DNA of 64,000 bases from UBA8079 sp049601915 (GCA_049601915.1 JBMYRB010000002.1:496001-560000), one strand, 5' to 3'; counted from the first letter of the stretch, positions 22,891 through 31,776 are shown. Made by a program: numbers and translations. The notes: a model not told the origin generated them from the letters alone.

Positions 22891-25568
22891 GCGCGAGTGG
22901 CAGCCAGTTCGTAAATATTGGCGAGCGGACCAACGTCACCGGATCGGCGCGGTTCCGCGAACTGATCACGACCGGTGACTTCGACACGGCGCTCGAGGTC
23001 GCACGCCAGCAGGTCGAGAACGGCGCTCAGATCATCGATGTGAACATGGATGACGGCATGCTCGATTCCGAGGCGGCGATGGTCCGGTTCCTGAACCTGA
23101 TCGCAGCCGAGCCCGATATCTCGCGGGTGCCGGTGATGATCGATTCCTCGAAGTGGTCGGTGATCGAGGCCGGACTCAAATGCGTGCAGGGCAAGGCGAT
23201 CGTGAACTCGATCAGCCTCAAGGAAGGTGAAGAACCATTCCTGGAACAGGCCCGCAAGATCCGCCGTTATGGGGCCGCGACCGTCGTCATGGCGTTCGAC
23301 GAGGAAGGTCAGGCCGACACGGCCGACCGCAAGGTCGAGATTTGCACCCGTTCCTACAAGCTGCTGACCGAAAAGGTGGGACTGCCGCCCGAAGACATCA
23401 TCTTCGATCCCAACATTTTCGCGATCGCGACCGGCATCGAACAGCATAACGAATATGCCATCGCGTTCATCGAGGCGACCAAGCGCATTCGTGCCGAGCT
23501 GCCCCATGCCCATGTATCCGGTGGCGTGTCGAACCTTTCCTTCTCGTTCCGCGGCAACAATGCCGTGCGCGAGGCCATGCACGCCGCGTTCCTCTATCAC
23601 GCGATACGTGCGGGCATGGATATGGGCATCGTCAACGCCGGCCAGATCATGGTCTATGACGATATCCCAGCCGACCTGCTGGAACGGATCGAGGATGTCC
23701 TGTTCAACCTTCGCGAGGATGCAACGGACCGCCTTCTCGATGTGGCCGATGAACATCGCGACAGCGGCGCGGCGGCGGCGGAGAAGAACCTCGAATGGCG
23801 CGAGGGAAAAGTCACCGAGCGGCTTGAGTATGCGCTCGTGCACGGCATCGCCGATTTCGTGGTGGAGGACACCGAGGAGGCGCGCCAGGCCGCCGAGCGG
23901 CCGCTGCATGTGATCGAAGGCCCGCTGATGGACGGCATGAACGTCGTCGGTGATTTGTTCGGCGCGGGCAAGATGTTCCTGCCCCAGGTCGTGAAGAGCG
24001 CCCGGGTGATGAAGAAGGCCGTTGCCCATCTCACACCCTTCATGGAGGAAGAGCTCGTCGTGTCCGGCGCGGCGGCGGAGGCCAACGGCAAGATACTGCT
24101 CGCCACGGTCAAGGGCGATGTCCACGATATCGGCAAGAACATCGTCAGCGTGGTCCTCCAGTGCAACAGTTACGACGTCGTGGATCTGGGCGTGATGGTG
24201 CCCGCAGAGAAGATCCTGGCCACGGCCCGCGAAGAAAATGTCGATATCATCGGGGTGTCCGGCTTGATCACGCCGAGCCTCGACGAAATGGTCAGTTTGG
24301 CTCGCGAGATGAAGCGCCAGGATTTCGAGTTACCGTTGCTCATCGGCGGGGCCACAACAAGCCGTCTGCATACGGCGGTCAAAATCGACCCCGGCTACGA
24401 CCACCCGGTCGTGCATGTGAACGACGCCTCCAAGGCGGTGGGCGTGATGAGCAATCTGTTGTCGAAGACGGCGCGTGACGGGTTTGTCGATCAGATCAAA
24501 TCCGAATACGAGACCGCGCGTGAGAAACATGCGGGAAGTGGCCGGGAATCCAAACGCCAGACCATTGCGGGCGCGCGGGCGAACCGGGCGCCGATCGACT
24601 GGTCTGGTTACGAGGCGCCCGTTCCCTCATTCCTCGGCACGCGCGTGTTCGAAACCTACGACCCGTCCGAGCTGCGTGACTGTATCGACTGGACGCCGTT
24701 CTTCCGCACCTGGGAGCTGGCGGGCAAGTTCCCGGACCTTCTGCAGGACGATATCGTTGGCGAAGCGGCACGTGATCTCTACGACGATGCGCAGAAGATG
24801 CTCGACCGGATGGTGACCGAGCAATGGTTGCACCCGCGCGCGGTGGTGGGGTTCTGGCCGGCCAAAGCAGAAGGCGACGACATCACGCTCTATCGCGATG
24901 GCGCGCGCGAGGAAGAACTCGCCGAGATACACACACTGCGTCAGCAGATGATGCGCGGTAACAATGCACGGCCGAATTTCGCGCTCTCGGATTTCGTGGC
25001 GCCCGCCGACGCGGGCGTCGACGACTATTTTGGCGGCTTCGTGGTGACCGCCGGGGCGGAGATCGATGGCATCGCGGCCCGCTTTGAGAAAGACAACGAC
25101 GATTACAATTCGATCCTCGCCAAGGCCCTGGCGGATCGGCTGGCCGAGGCCTTCGCCGAGCGGATGCACCAACTCGTTCGAACCGAGTTGTGGGGATATG
25201 CGCCCGACGAGGACTTGTCGAACGCGGAACTGATTTCCGAGGACTATCAGGGTATTCGCCCCGCGCCCGGCTATCCGGCCTGCCCGGACCATACCGAGAA
25301 AGCGACGCTGTTCGAGATACTGGACGCCGAGACCGCGACGGGGGTGTCGCTAACAGAAAGCTTTGCCATGTGGCCGCCGTCATCGGTTGCCGGCTTCTAT
25401 GTCTCCCATCCCGAGGCGCGCTATTTTGGCGTGGGCAAGATCGAGCGCGATCAGGTCGAGGATTATGCGCGCCGCAAGGGAATGGACGTCGAGACCGCGG
25501 AGCGCTGGCTGGCGCCGAACCTCAACTACAATCCCGACGATCACGCGGATCGCGACGCGGCGGCCTGA
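22887..25568 (+). CDS. metH: Methionine synthase, folate-, cobalamin- and SAM-binding subunit (split MetH, C-terminal part)
   Basis: The 893-residue protein carries the remaining MetH modules: pterin-binding barrel (about 1-300; FVNIGERTNVTGSARF), cap and B12 domain (about 310-600; GDVHDIGKN with the cobalt-ligand His near 413, then GVSGLITPSLDEM and IGGATTSRLHTAVKI) and the reactivation domain (about 610-893; ELWGYAPDE, GIRPAPGYPACPDHTEK, SVAGFYVSHPEARYFGVG). It uses the methyl group from MetF's product. It forms a functional enzyme with the preceding gene, with which it is translationally coupled. Confidence 0.97.
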   Translation: MSASGSQFVNIGERTNVTGSARFRELITTGDFDTALEVARQQVENGAQIIDVNMDDGMLDSEAAMVRFLNLIAAEPDISRVPVMIDSSKWSVIEAGLKCVQGKAIVNSISLKEGEEPFLEQARKIRRYGAATVVMAFDEEGQADTADRKVEICTRSYKLLTEKVGLPPEDIIFDPNIFAIATGIEQHNEYAIAFIEATKRIRAELPHAHVSGGVSNLSFSFRGNNAVREAMHAAFLYHAIRAGMDMGIVNAGQIMVYDDIPADLLERIEDVLFNLREDATDRLLDVADEHRDSGAAAAEKNLEWREGKVTERLEYALVHGIADFVVEDTEEARQAAERPLHVIEGPLMDGMNVVGDLFGAGKMFLPQVVKSARVMKKAVAHLTPFMEEELVVSGAAAEANGKILLATVKGDVHDIGKNIVSVVLQCNSYDVVDLGVMVPAEKILATAREENVDIIGVSGLITPSLDEMVSLAREMKRQDFELPLLIGGATTSRLHTAVKIDPGYDHPVVHVNDASKAVGVMSNLLSKTARDGFVDQIKSEYETAREKHAGSGRESKRQTIAGARANRAPIDWSGYEAPVPSFLGTRVFETYDPSELRDCIDWTPFFRTWELAGKFPDLLQDDIVGEAARDLYDDAQKMLDRMVTEQWLHPRAVVGFWPAKAEGDDITLYRDGAREEELAEIHTLRQQMMRGNNARPNFALSDFVAPADAGVDDYFGGFVVTAGAEIDGIAARFEKDNDDYNSILAKALADRLAEAFAERMHQLVRTELWGYAPDEDLSNAELISEDYQGIRPAPGYPACPDHTEKATLFEILDAETATGVSLTESFAMWPPSSVAGFYVSHPEARYFGVGKIERDQVEDYARRKGMDVETAERWLAPNLNYNPDDHADRDAAA

Positions 25569-25574
25569 CGGAGA

Positions 25575-26816
25575 TTATTCGTCGACAATCATCCGCCTCG
25601 TCTCCGTCTCAGCGATCACGCGTCCGCGACGGATCACGTAACGCCGGTCAGGCTTCTTCACGATGGCCTCGAGCGGTGATCTGGCGTCCAGGACAACCAG
25701 GTCCCCGGCACAGCCTGGCGCGATGCCGTAGTCTTTCGAGCCAAGGACCTTCGCGGCGCCGCTGGTCGTCATGTCGAACACGGCCTCGATCTCGTCGGGC
25801 TGGCTCATATGGGCTGCGTGGGCGAGCAGGAAGCCCAGTTCCAGCGGGTCGTCGTGGCCGAACGGGTAGAACATGTCGCGCAGATTGTCCTGGCCGAACG
25901 CCACGTTGACCCCGCGATCAAGTAACTCCTTCACCCGCGTGATTCCGCGTCGCTTGGGATGCGAATCCCCGCGGCCCTGAAGCATCAGGTTTGTGGCGGG
26001 GTTGGTGATCATGTGGATGCCCGCTTCGGCCACCCTGTCCATCACCCGGTCGGCATAATCGTCGGGGTAGGCGGCCAGCGCGCAGCTGTGGCCGGCCACC
26101 ACGCGGCCCTGCCAGCCATGGGCGATGGTGGCTTTGCAGAGCATCTCCAGGGTGCGCGCGTCGGGGTCGTCGGTTTCGTCGATATGCATGTCGACATCGC
26201 AGTCATGGTCGAGGGCGATGGCGAAGGCGATCTCGATATGTTCGCGGCTCTCCTTCGGGCTCGGCTCGTTGAAGGGCATGCCGCCGATCTGGTCCGCACC
26301 GCGATCCATGGCCTCGCGCAGCAGGGCCTCGCAGCCCGGGTCGCCGACGATGCCTTTCTGGGGGAAGGCAACGATCTGCAACTCAACGAGGTCGGCAAAT
26401 TGACGGCGGACTTCCAGGAGCGCGTCAAAGGCGGTCAGTTCGCAGCCGGTGTCGATGTCGATATGGGTGCGCATGCGGGTGACGCCGTTGGACACCGCAG
26501 AGCGGATGATCTGCCCGGCCCGTGCCGAGATGTCTTCGGTCGAATAGTTTTCCTTGCGGGCGCCGAGAATCTCGATCGCCTCGTCGAGGGAACCGCTGGC
26601 ATTCACCGGTATGCTGTCGGCGAGCAGTACCTTGTCGAGGTGGATATGGGGTTCGATGAAGCCGGGGACGCACAGACGTCCCCCCGCATCGAGAGTGTCG
26701 GCTTCGGTCGGATCGACGTCGGCGATGTCGGCATAAACCCCGCCGGAGATCGCCAAGTCGGCCGGCCCGGGTTGACCCCAGACGGCGGCGTTGCGGATGA
26801 TCAGGTCTTTATGCAT
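25575..26816 (-). CDS. Amidohydrolase-superfamily deaminase, cytosine-deaminase-like
   Basis: The 413-residue metal-dependent amidohydrolase has PGFIEPHIHLDK (HxH metal motif), THIDIDTGCELTAFD, DVDMHIDETDD, GHSCALA and FGQDNLRD, all in the pattern of CodA-type cytosine/isoguanine deaminases and the related AtzC group. A ring-opening amidohydrolase of the barbiturase/cyanuric acid hydrolase family is encoded nearby in the same direction, so a role in pyrimidine or triazine breakdown is plausible. GGGAG precedes the ATG. Substrate is inferred. Confidence 0.87.
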   Translation of the reverse strand: MHKDLIIRNAAVWGQPGPADLAISGGVYADIADVDPTEADTLDAGGRLCVPGFIEPHIHLDKVLLADSIPVNASGSLDEAIEILGARKENYSTEDISARAGQIIRSAVSNGVTRMRTHIDIDTGCELTAFDALLEVRRQFADLVELQIVAFPQKGIVGDPGCEALLREAMDRGADQIGGMPFNEPSPKESREHIEIAFAIALDHDCDVDMHIDETDDPDARTLEMLCKATIAHGWQGRVVAGHSCALAAYPDDYADRVMDRVAEAGIHMITNPATNLMLQGRGDSHPKRRGITRVKELLDRGVNVAFGQDNLRDMFYPFGHDDPLELGFLLAHAAHMSQPDEIEAVFDMTTSGAAKVLGSKDYGIAPGCAGDLVVLDARSPLEAIVKKPDRRYVIRRGRVIAETETRRMIVDE

Positions 26817-26868
26817 GTGACGGATACTCCCGCCACCATCATAGACCCTGACAGCGCGATGCTGGGCG

Positions 26869-27498
26869 CTATTTCCCGATCATGCTGAGGAATTCTTGGC
26901 GTGTCGCGAGGTTGTCCCGAAACGCGCCGAGCATATGGCTCGTCACCATATCGACGCCGGTCTTGTTGACGCCGCGCGTGCTCATGCATTGATGCGCGGC
27001 CTCGATCACCACGGCGACCCCGCGCGGCTGGAGCACCTCGTCGATGATGTTGGCGATCTGCGCCGTCATCTTCTCCTGGATCTGCAGGCGCCGGGCATAG
27101 GCCTCGACGACGCGTGCGAGTTTGCTGATGCCAACAACCCGGCTGTTCGGAAGGTAGGCTACATGGGCGTGGCCGATGATCGGCGCCATGTGATGTTCGC
27201 AATGGCTGACAAAGTCAATGTTGCGCAGCAGTACGATCTCGTCATACCCGTCCGTCTCAGAGAAGGTGCGGGTGAGTATTTTGTCTGGGTCTTCGAGGTA
27301 ACCGCCGAAGAATTCGTCATAGGAACGCACGACGCGGTCGGGAGTCTCGAGAAGCCCTTCGCGGTCCGGGTTATCGCCCGCATAGGCGAGCAAGGTACGC
27401 ACGGCCTCGACGGCGGCGTCGCGTGACGGCCTACCATCGGCGGCGGCCGACGCGTTCTCGATTACGGATGTGGCGATATTGCGCTTGGGCACGTCCAT
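26869..27498 (-). CDS. folE: GTP cyclohydrolase I
   Basis: The 209-residue FolE has NPDREGLLETPDRVVRSYDE, the zinc Cys and His in VSHCEHHMAPIIG, LPNSRVVGISKLARVVEAYARRLQIQE and the second zinc Cys in HQCMSTRGVNK. It converts GTP to dihydroneopterin triphosphate, the first step for folate and also for the 7-deazaguanine precursor of queuosine made upstream of QueA/QueG. It is flanked by the amidohydrolase genes but functional linkage to them is not evident. Confidence 0.97.
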   Translation of the reverse strand: MDVPKRNIATSVIENASAAADGRPSRDAAVEAVRTLLAYAGDNPDREGLLETPDRVVRSYDEFFGGYLEDPDKILTRTFSETDGYDEIVLLRNIDFVSHCEHHMAPIIGHAHVAYLPNSRVVGISKLARVVEAYARRLQIQEKMTAQIANIIDEVLQPRGVAVVIEAAHQCMSTRGVNKTGVDMVTSHMLGAFRDNLATRQEFLSMIGK

Positions 27499-27683
27499 GG
27501 CGAAATCCCTTGGTTCAAGTCCTACAAGGCGTATACGGGTCCGATGTGATCGTGGATCACCGGAACGGACCGCCGTCCGTCGGCGCCGAAAGCCCGGATA
27601 GAGTTTATGTTCAACCGGTCTGCCTTCCAGCGATTCATTGCCTCCCAGATGTTACCGGTTTGACGCGCGCGAGCTGATTGGGG

Positions 27684-28778
27684 TTAGTCCCCCATATCGA
27701 CGATGGCGATGACCGGGCCGCCGCCCTGGGGTCCCTGGTGCATGGCGTCTACCGAGACGAACACGGCGGGATCGCCGATGGCCGTCGCCGCCACACCGCC
27801 GACGGCGGCCTTGGAATGGCGGTGATGATGCACGTCGGAATCGTCCAGCATGATCTGGCGGCGGCCGCGCAGGCGCGCGCTCGGGTCGGCCTCGCACTTC
27901 ATGAAGCAGTTGACGACCTTGCCGCCGAGATCCTCCGCGCGCGGCCGGTCCGGCAACTCGAGGCCCGCATCGCGGATCGCGTCGTAGATGCCGTTTATGT
28001 CCAGCGCATCCTTCATGACCGAATGGCCGATCCGGTAGCGCCCCCCGGCGCCGGCCTTGTTGCCGAACAGCACGATCTGGGCCTGGTCCAGCTCTACCCC
28101 CGATGAGCAGGACGCGACGGCGGAGTAGAGGTCCATATTCTTGCAGACATCCTCGGCCTTGGGCATGTCGATTTCGCCCAGCGCCAAGGCGATGCCGAGC
28201 GCCGTGGTGCCGTTGGAGACACCCATGGAATCATGGACCTCGCAGGCGACAGTCTCACCACGGGCATGGGCGTCCTGCACACCCTCGACCGTCAGCAGCG
28301 GCGTCTTGGTTTGCACATAATGCACGTCCCTGGGGTCGGTGATGCCGGCGTCGGCCATCGCCTCGCGCACGGCGTCCGCCACCTTCTCGACCATCGTGAG
28401 CCGGCCGATATCCTCGGGGAAAAGCTCCGCGCTCATGCCGGTGCCCATGACGATGCGGTCCTTGTCGTCGGGCCCAATGGCGTCGTTGCGCGCAAAGGCA
28501 ACGGCATGCGGCGTGATCACTCCGTCGCAGCCGCCCGACCAGACCATGGGGATTTCCTTGATCTCGGCTTCGGACCGGCTGCCGTGGTTCATCAGGACGG
28601 CACGATAGGCCTGGTCCGACAGGATGCGCGTGAAGTCGTTGACCCCTCCATTGCCTTCGGTCTTACCGATGACAGCGACGACCTCGTCGGCGGCGGCACC
28701 GCCAGAGGCGATCCACTCGTCCAGCCCGGAGGCATCGGAGACGGACTTGATTTCGATCTTGCGGACGTCGATGGCCAT
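27684..28778 (-). CDS. Ring-opening amidohydrolase, barbiturase/cyanuric acid amidohydrolase family
   Basis: The 364-residue protein has the length and three-fold repeat layout of the Toblerone-fold family (AtzD/TrzD/barbiturase). Motifs recurring per repeat include GGVNDFTR, MVWSGGCDGVITPH, ASCSSGVELDQAQIVLFGN, HSVMKDALD and the C-terminal HHHRHSKAAVGGVAATAIGDPAVFVS. Each repeat normally gives a Lys-Ser pair to the active site. Family members open cyanuric acid or barbituric acid rings. The ATG at 28778 has AAGGA upstream; an earlier start at 28847 overlaps the neighbouring gene. Which ring is the substrate cannot be decided here; the cytosine-deaminase-like neighbour slightly favours oxidative pyrimidine degradation. 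Confidence 0.9.
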   Translation of the reverse strand: MAIDVRKIEIKSVSDASGLDEWIASGGAAADEVVAVIGKTEGNGGVNDFTRILSDQAYRAVLMNHGSRSEAEIKEIPMVWSGGCDGVITPHAVAFARNDAIGPDDKDRIVMGTGMSAELFPEDIGRLTMVEKVADAVREAMADAGITDPRDVHYVQTKTPLLTVEGVQDAHARGETVACEVHDSMGVSNGTTALGIALALGEIDMPKAEDVCKNMDLYSAVASCSSGVELDQAQIVLFGNKAGAGGRYRIGHSVMKDALDINGIYDAIRDAGLELPDRPRAEDLGGKVVNCFMKCEADPSARLRGRRQIMLDDSDVHHHRHSKAAVGGVAATAIGDPAVFVSVDAMHQGPQGGGPVIAIVDMGD

Positions 28779-28809
28779 GAAAATCTTCCTTTGAAGAGTA
28801 AAATTGAGA

Positions 28810-30024
28810 CTACGCCGGGTCGACCCGATGCATACCACGGTCGACATTGTGGAGCGATTCCGCGCCCGTTTCGGTGATCCGGAAGGTGTCGCCGGTCTGC
28901 ACGCCGGCCTGTCCGTCGGTTGTGCTCACATTTGGCTGGACCACAAGGCACATGTTGGGTTTCAGCGTGATGTCAGGGATTGGCCCGGCAGGGCGGCTCT
29001 TGGAGCCGAGTACCGGCGGCAGGTAGCCGCCGCCGAAACCGTGAATCAGGTCGTCATAGGTGGTGAACCCCGCCGCCTCGATCATGCCCGATGCCTCGAC
29101 CAGCTCGGATGCATGGGTGCCGGGCCTGAGTTTGGCGACAATGGCGTCGAGCGCGGCGTCGGCCGTGTCGTGAAGGTCGCGGTAGAGCGCTGTGGGTTCG
29201 GCGCCGACCGTGAATGTGCGTAGAATCTGGCCGGGAAAATCCCAGAAGTTCGCACTTATTTCGGAAAACACCACGTCGTCCGTCGCGACTTCGCGGGTCA
29301 GTGGCCATTGGCGCGGCACGCAACAATCGGGGGCCGCCATGCTGGTGACCCCGAAGAAATGGATCAGATTGGTGCCGCCATGCGGCATGAAGGCGCGCTC
29401 GACCAGATTGCCGAGATCGCGCTCGTTGTGGCCGAGACGGATACCCTTGCGCAGCCCCTCGTAGCCAGCATCCGACAGGGCCGCGCCGATATGCAGCCAG
29501 TCGAGCTCTTCCTGCGACTTGATCATCCGCGCACCGAAAAACGCGCCGTTAAGATCGACCAGCGCGCTGGCGCGATCGTCGATGGCCTGAATGGCGCCCA
29601 GCGGCATGGCGCCGACGACCCCGATCCGTGGGTTTGGTTTGCCGCGCGCCTCGATGGTCTCGATCACGGCGGCAATGGTCCGTCGCTCACCGCCCCACAG
29701 GACTTCGGTTTCCCAGGCCATGTGCCGGCATTCGGGCAGATGGTTGTAGAACTGGATGTACATGGCGGGCGTGTGCCCGCGGGTGAAGATCACGGCCGCC
29801 TCGACGGTGACCGGCCAACCCGTGAAATAGGCAACCGCCGGCCCGGACATCCAGGCGCCGTAGACCAACACATGGTCAAGCTCGTGTTCGTCCATCCAGG
29901 CATCGATCAGCTTGCGCCGGTTTCGCATTTCGCCGTCGGAGAACCGGGGAAACTCCTGGGCCATGATGTCCCGGTGCTTCTTCTTGAGACCGCGCAGCCG
30001 TGCGCGCCGAATTGTGTTTGCCAT
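28810..30024 (-). CDS. M24-family (pita-bread fold) hydrolase, creatinase-like, metal ligands apparently lost
   Basis: The 404-residue protein has the two-domain creatinase/prolidase layout (N-terminal domain to about residue 175, catalytic domain after). The positions of the five metal ligands of M24 aminopeptidases look degenerate: VFSEISANFWDF replaces the first Asp block, PGQILRTF the SDxTRT Asp, and VVQPNV the Glu of xxEPG; only the His of HGFGGGY remains clear. This recalls creatinase, which is metal-free. GGAGAG precedes the ATG. It is the first gene of the barbiturase-type operon, so it may hydrolyse a ureido or amide product of ring opening. Confidence 0.8.
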   Translation of the reverse strand: MANTIRRARLRGLKKKHRDIMAQEFPRFSDGEMRNRRKLIDAWMDEHELDHVLVYGAWMSGPAVAYFTGWPVTVEAAVIFTRGHTPAMYIQFYNHLPECRHMAWETEVLWGGERRTIAAVIETIEARGKPNPRIGVVGAMPLGAIQAIDDRASALVDLNGAFFGARMIKSQEELDWLHIGAALSDAGYEGLRKGIRLGHNERDLGNLVERAFMPHGGTNLIHFFGVTSMAAPDCCVPRQWPLTREVATDDVVFSEISANFWDFPGQILRTFTVGAEPTALYRDLHDTADAALDAIVAKLRPGTHASELVEASGMIEAAGFTTYDDLIHGFGGGYLPPVLGSKSRPAGPIPDITLKPNMCLVVQPNVSTTDGQAGVQTGDTFRITETGAESLHNVDRGMHRVDPA

Positions 30025-30101
30025 CTTCTACTCTCCTGTCCGCACCGTTATCGTAGCGTTCTTGTGTGGTAGGTTGAAAGCATTGGCGAGGGGGGAACAG
30101 C

Positions 30102-31274
30102 ATGAGTATCAGCGAGATTCAGATTGGCGGCGTGTGTGACCCGGCATTTGCCGCGGTTGAAGAGACCTTTCGGGAGAACTTCACCAGCCGGCAGGAGATC
30201 GGCGCGGCGGTTTGCGTTTACAAGGATGGCGAGAAGGTCGTCGACCTGTGGGGCGGACACCGGGATGCTGCCCGCACCCATCCCTGGGAAGAAAACACGA
30301 TCGTCCTGATGAATTCGGTCGTGAAGGCGATGTGCGCGTTGGCTGTGCATGTGCTGGCGGACCGGGGGCAGGTCGACCTCGACGCGCCGGTCGCCGACTA
30401 CTGGCCGGAGTTCGCGCAGAACGGCAAGGAGGGCATTCTCGTCCGCCACGTGCAGGGCCATGAATGCGGCGCGATATTCTCGGATGCCGCCAAGCCCGGT
30501 GACTGGTTCGATTATCCGGCCCAGTGTGCGGCGATTGCTGCCCAGGCCCCGGCGTTCCCGGCGGGCACGAAGGGCGCCTACAACACGATCAATATCGGCT
30601 TCATTCTCGGTGAGGTCGTCCGCCACGTGACGGGGAAGTCCATCGGGACCTTCATTCGTGAGGAAATCTCCGAGCCGCTGGGCGCGGAATACAATCTTGG
30701 CCTGACACCCGATGAGGCGGCGCTATGCGCCACGATGCATACCAACCCGGAGAACAAGTTCTGGTCGACGGGGGCGCAAAACGGCTCGAACCTGCACCGC
30801 GCCTGGTCGGGCCGGCCGGACAGGGATGATTTGCTCAACTGCAAGGAGATCCGCGAGGGCGAGCTGCCGGCGTTTGGCGGCCACGGCAATGCCCGCGGGG
30901 CGGCACGGATCTACGCGATGCTTGCGGGCAACGGCGAGGTGGATGGCGTGCGGCTGCTCAAGCCCGAAACGGTCGAACGCGCCGCCCAACTGGTCTGGGA
31001 GGGTGTTTGCTACATGACCGATTGGCCGCTGCGCATGGGGCTTGGATTTGAACAGAACAGCCCGCCTTATATCGCCATGGGCCAAAACATGAAGGCGTTC
31101 GGCAAACTGGGATCGGGTGGCGCATTGGCTTTTTGTGACCGGGAACGCAATCTGGCCTTCAGCTACGCCACGAATTTCCAGTGTGAGGGCGCGGGAACCG
31201 GCATACGCTGCCGCCTGCTGGGTGAGGCCGCCGCGGGTATCGCCCCCAAATGGTCAGCCGACGCCGCCGAATAG
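30102..31274 (+). CDS. Serine hydrolase, beta-lactamase/class VIII esterase family
   Basis: The 390-residue protein contains the SxxK nucleophile motif in MNSVVKAM (Ser 72, Lys 75) and the YxN motif in GAYNTINIG (Tyr 160), followed by FGGHGNARGAARIYAML and a C-terminal GSGGALAFCDRERNLAFSYATN block typical of EstB-like carboxylesterases and penicillin-binding-protein-like hydrolases. There is no signal peptide, so it is probably cytoplasmic. It diverges from the creatinase-like gene over 77 bases, with a GAGGGGGGAA ribosome site. Substrate unknown; a beta-lactam role is not supported. Confidence 0.86.
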   Translation: MSISEIQIGGVCDPAFAAVEETFRENFTSRQEIGAAVCVYKDGEKVVDLWGGHRDAARTHPWEENTIVLMNSVVKAMCALAVHVLADRGQVDLDAPVADYWPEFAQNGKEGILVRHVQGHECGAIFSDAAKPGDWFDYPAQCAAIAAQAPAFPAGTKGAYNTINIGFILGEVVRHVTGKSIGTFIREEISEPLGAEYNLGLTPDEAALCATMHTNPENKFWSTGAQNGSNLHRAWSGRPDRDDLLNCKEIREGELPAFGGHGNARGAARIYAMLAGNGEVDGVRLLKPETVERAAQLVWEGVCYMTDWPLRMGLGFEQNSPPYIAMGQNMKAFGKLGSGGALAFCDRERNLAFSYATNFQCEGAGTGIRCRLLGEAAAGIAPKWSADAAE

Positions 31275-31281
31275 AAGACTC

Positions 31282-31368
31282 TCAAGGCCGCCAGAACGGT
31301 TTTGCGGCTTCGGACAGTGCATCCGTCCGGCTATATCCGATATTGTCCAGCATGCGGTCGTCGAGGCG
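31282..31368 (-). pseudogene. C-terminal remnant of a DUF1127 small protein
   Basis: Read on the minus strand, the 28 codons before a TGA at 31284-31282 give RLDDRMLDNIGYSRTDALSE then AAKPFWRP, the conserved C-terminal motif of DUF1127 proteins (LDDRxLxDIGxxR...A...PFW). No DUF1127 N-terminal half exists upstream: the similarity stops abruptly where the LysR remnant starts. Truncated, presumably by a deletion. Confidence 0.7.
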
Positions 31369-31631
31369 GCCCCCAGTTCGACCAGACGAGCATGGTGATT
31401 GATGCCGCGGTCGAAGGCCAAGGGGTGGCGCTGGCGCGCTGGGTGTTGGCCGCCCGGGATCTGATCGCGGGACGGCTTGTGCGTCTTTTTGACGTTACGC
31501 TGCCGGCGCCCTATGGCTATGACATCGCCTGCCCGAAACCTGCCGCCGATCGGGCGAAGATCAGCGTGTTCCGGGACTGGCTGGTTGCCGAGGCGGCGCG
31601 CGATGAGGAAACTTTTTCGAAAACCGCCTGA
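31368..31631 (+). pseudogene. C-terminal remnant of a LysR-family (GcvA-like) regulator
   Basis: The plus-strand frame from 31368 reads GPQFDQTSMVIDAAVEGQG, then VALARWVLAARDLIAGRLVRLF, CPKPAADRAKISVFRDWL, the end of the effector domain of GcvA-like LysR regulators. The DNA-binding domain and roughly the first two thirds are absent; upstream codons (MRLRTVHPSGY...) are unrelated because they are antisense of the DUF1127 remnant. An in-frame start exists but no ribosome site, so a functional product is unlikely. Confidence 0.75.
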
Positions 31632-31680
31632 CGTCATGCTTTCGTTGGGAAACACCGCGTGATAATACCGAACAGAATTT

Positions 31681-31701
31681 GTGTATTGCTAAAAATTACA
31701 C
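31681..31701. promoter_or_regulatory. Inverted repeat upstream of the sulfhydrylase gene
   Basis: GTGTATT and ATTACAC (one mismatch) flank a 7-base centre, in an AT-rich stretch 76-96 bases before the start. It is followed by TATAAA at 31712. It could be an operator or promoter element. Evidence is only the symmetry and position. Confidence 0.35.
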
Positions 31702-31776
31702 TTAGAAATCGTATAAAAGGTGCGTTCGATCGTATGTGGCTAGCCTGCTGCGTACTTCCAGCACCCGGAGAACATG

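Noticed and set aside
22587..24125. A 512-codon minus-strand open frame opposite metH.
   Set aside because: Shadow of the metH coding frame; no domain features or ribosome site.
30102..31274. A beta-lactamase that could give antibiotic resistance.
   Set aside because: SxxK and YxN occur but there is no signal peptide or KTG-type third motif clear enough; class VIII esterase-like hydrolase is the safer call.
31632..31776. Possible SAM-II riboswitch before metY (GTGATAATACC and GCTAAAAA segments recall its core).
   Set aside because: The two segments are about 28 bases apart rather than adjacent and no P1 stem partner was found.
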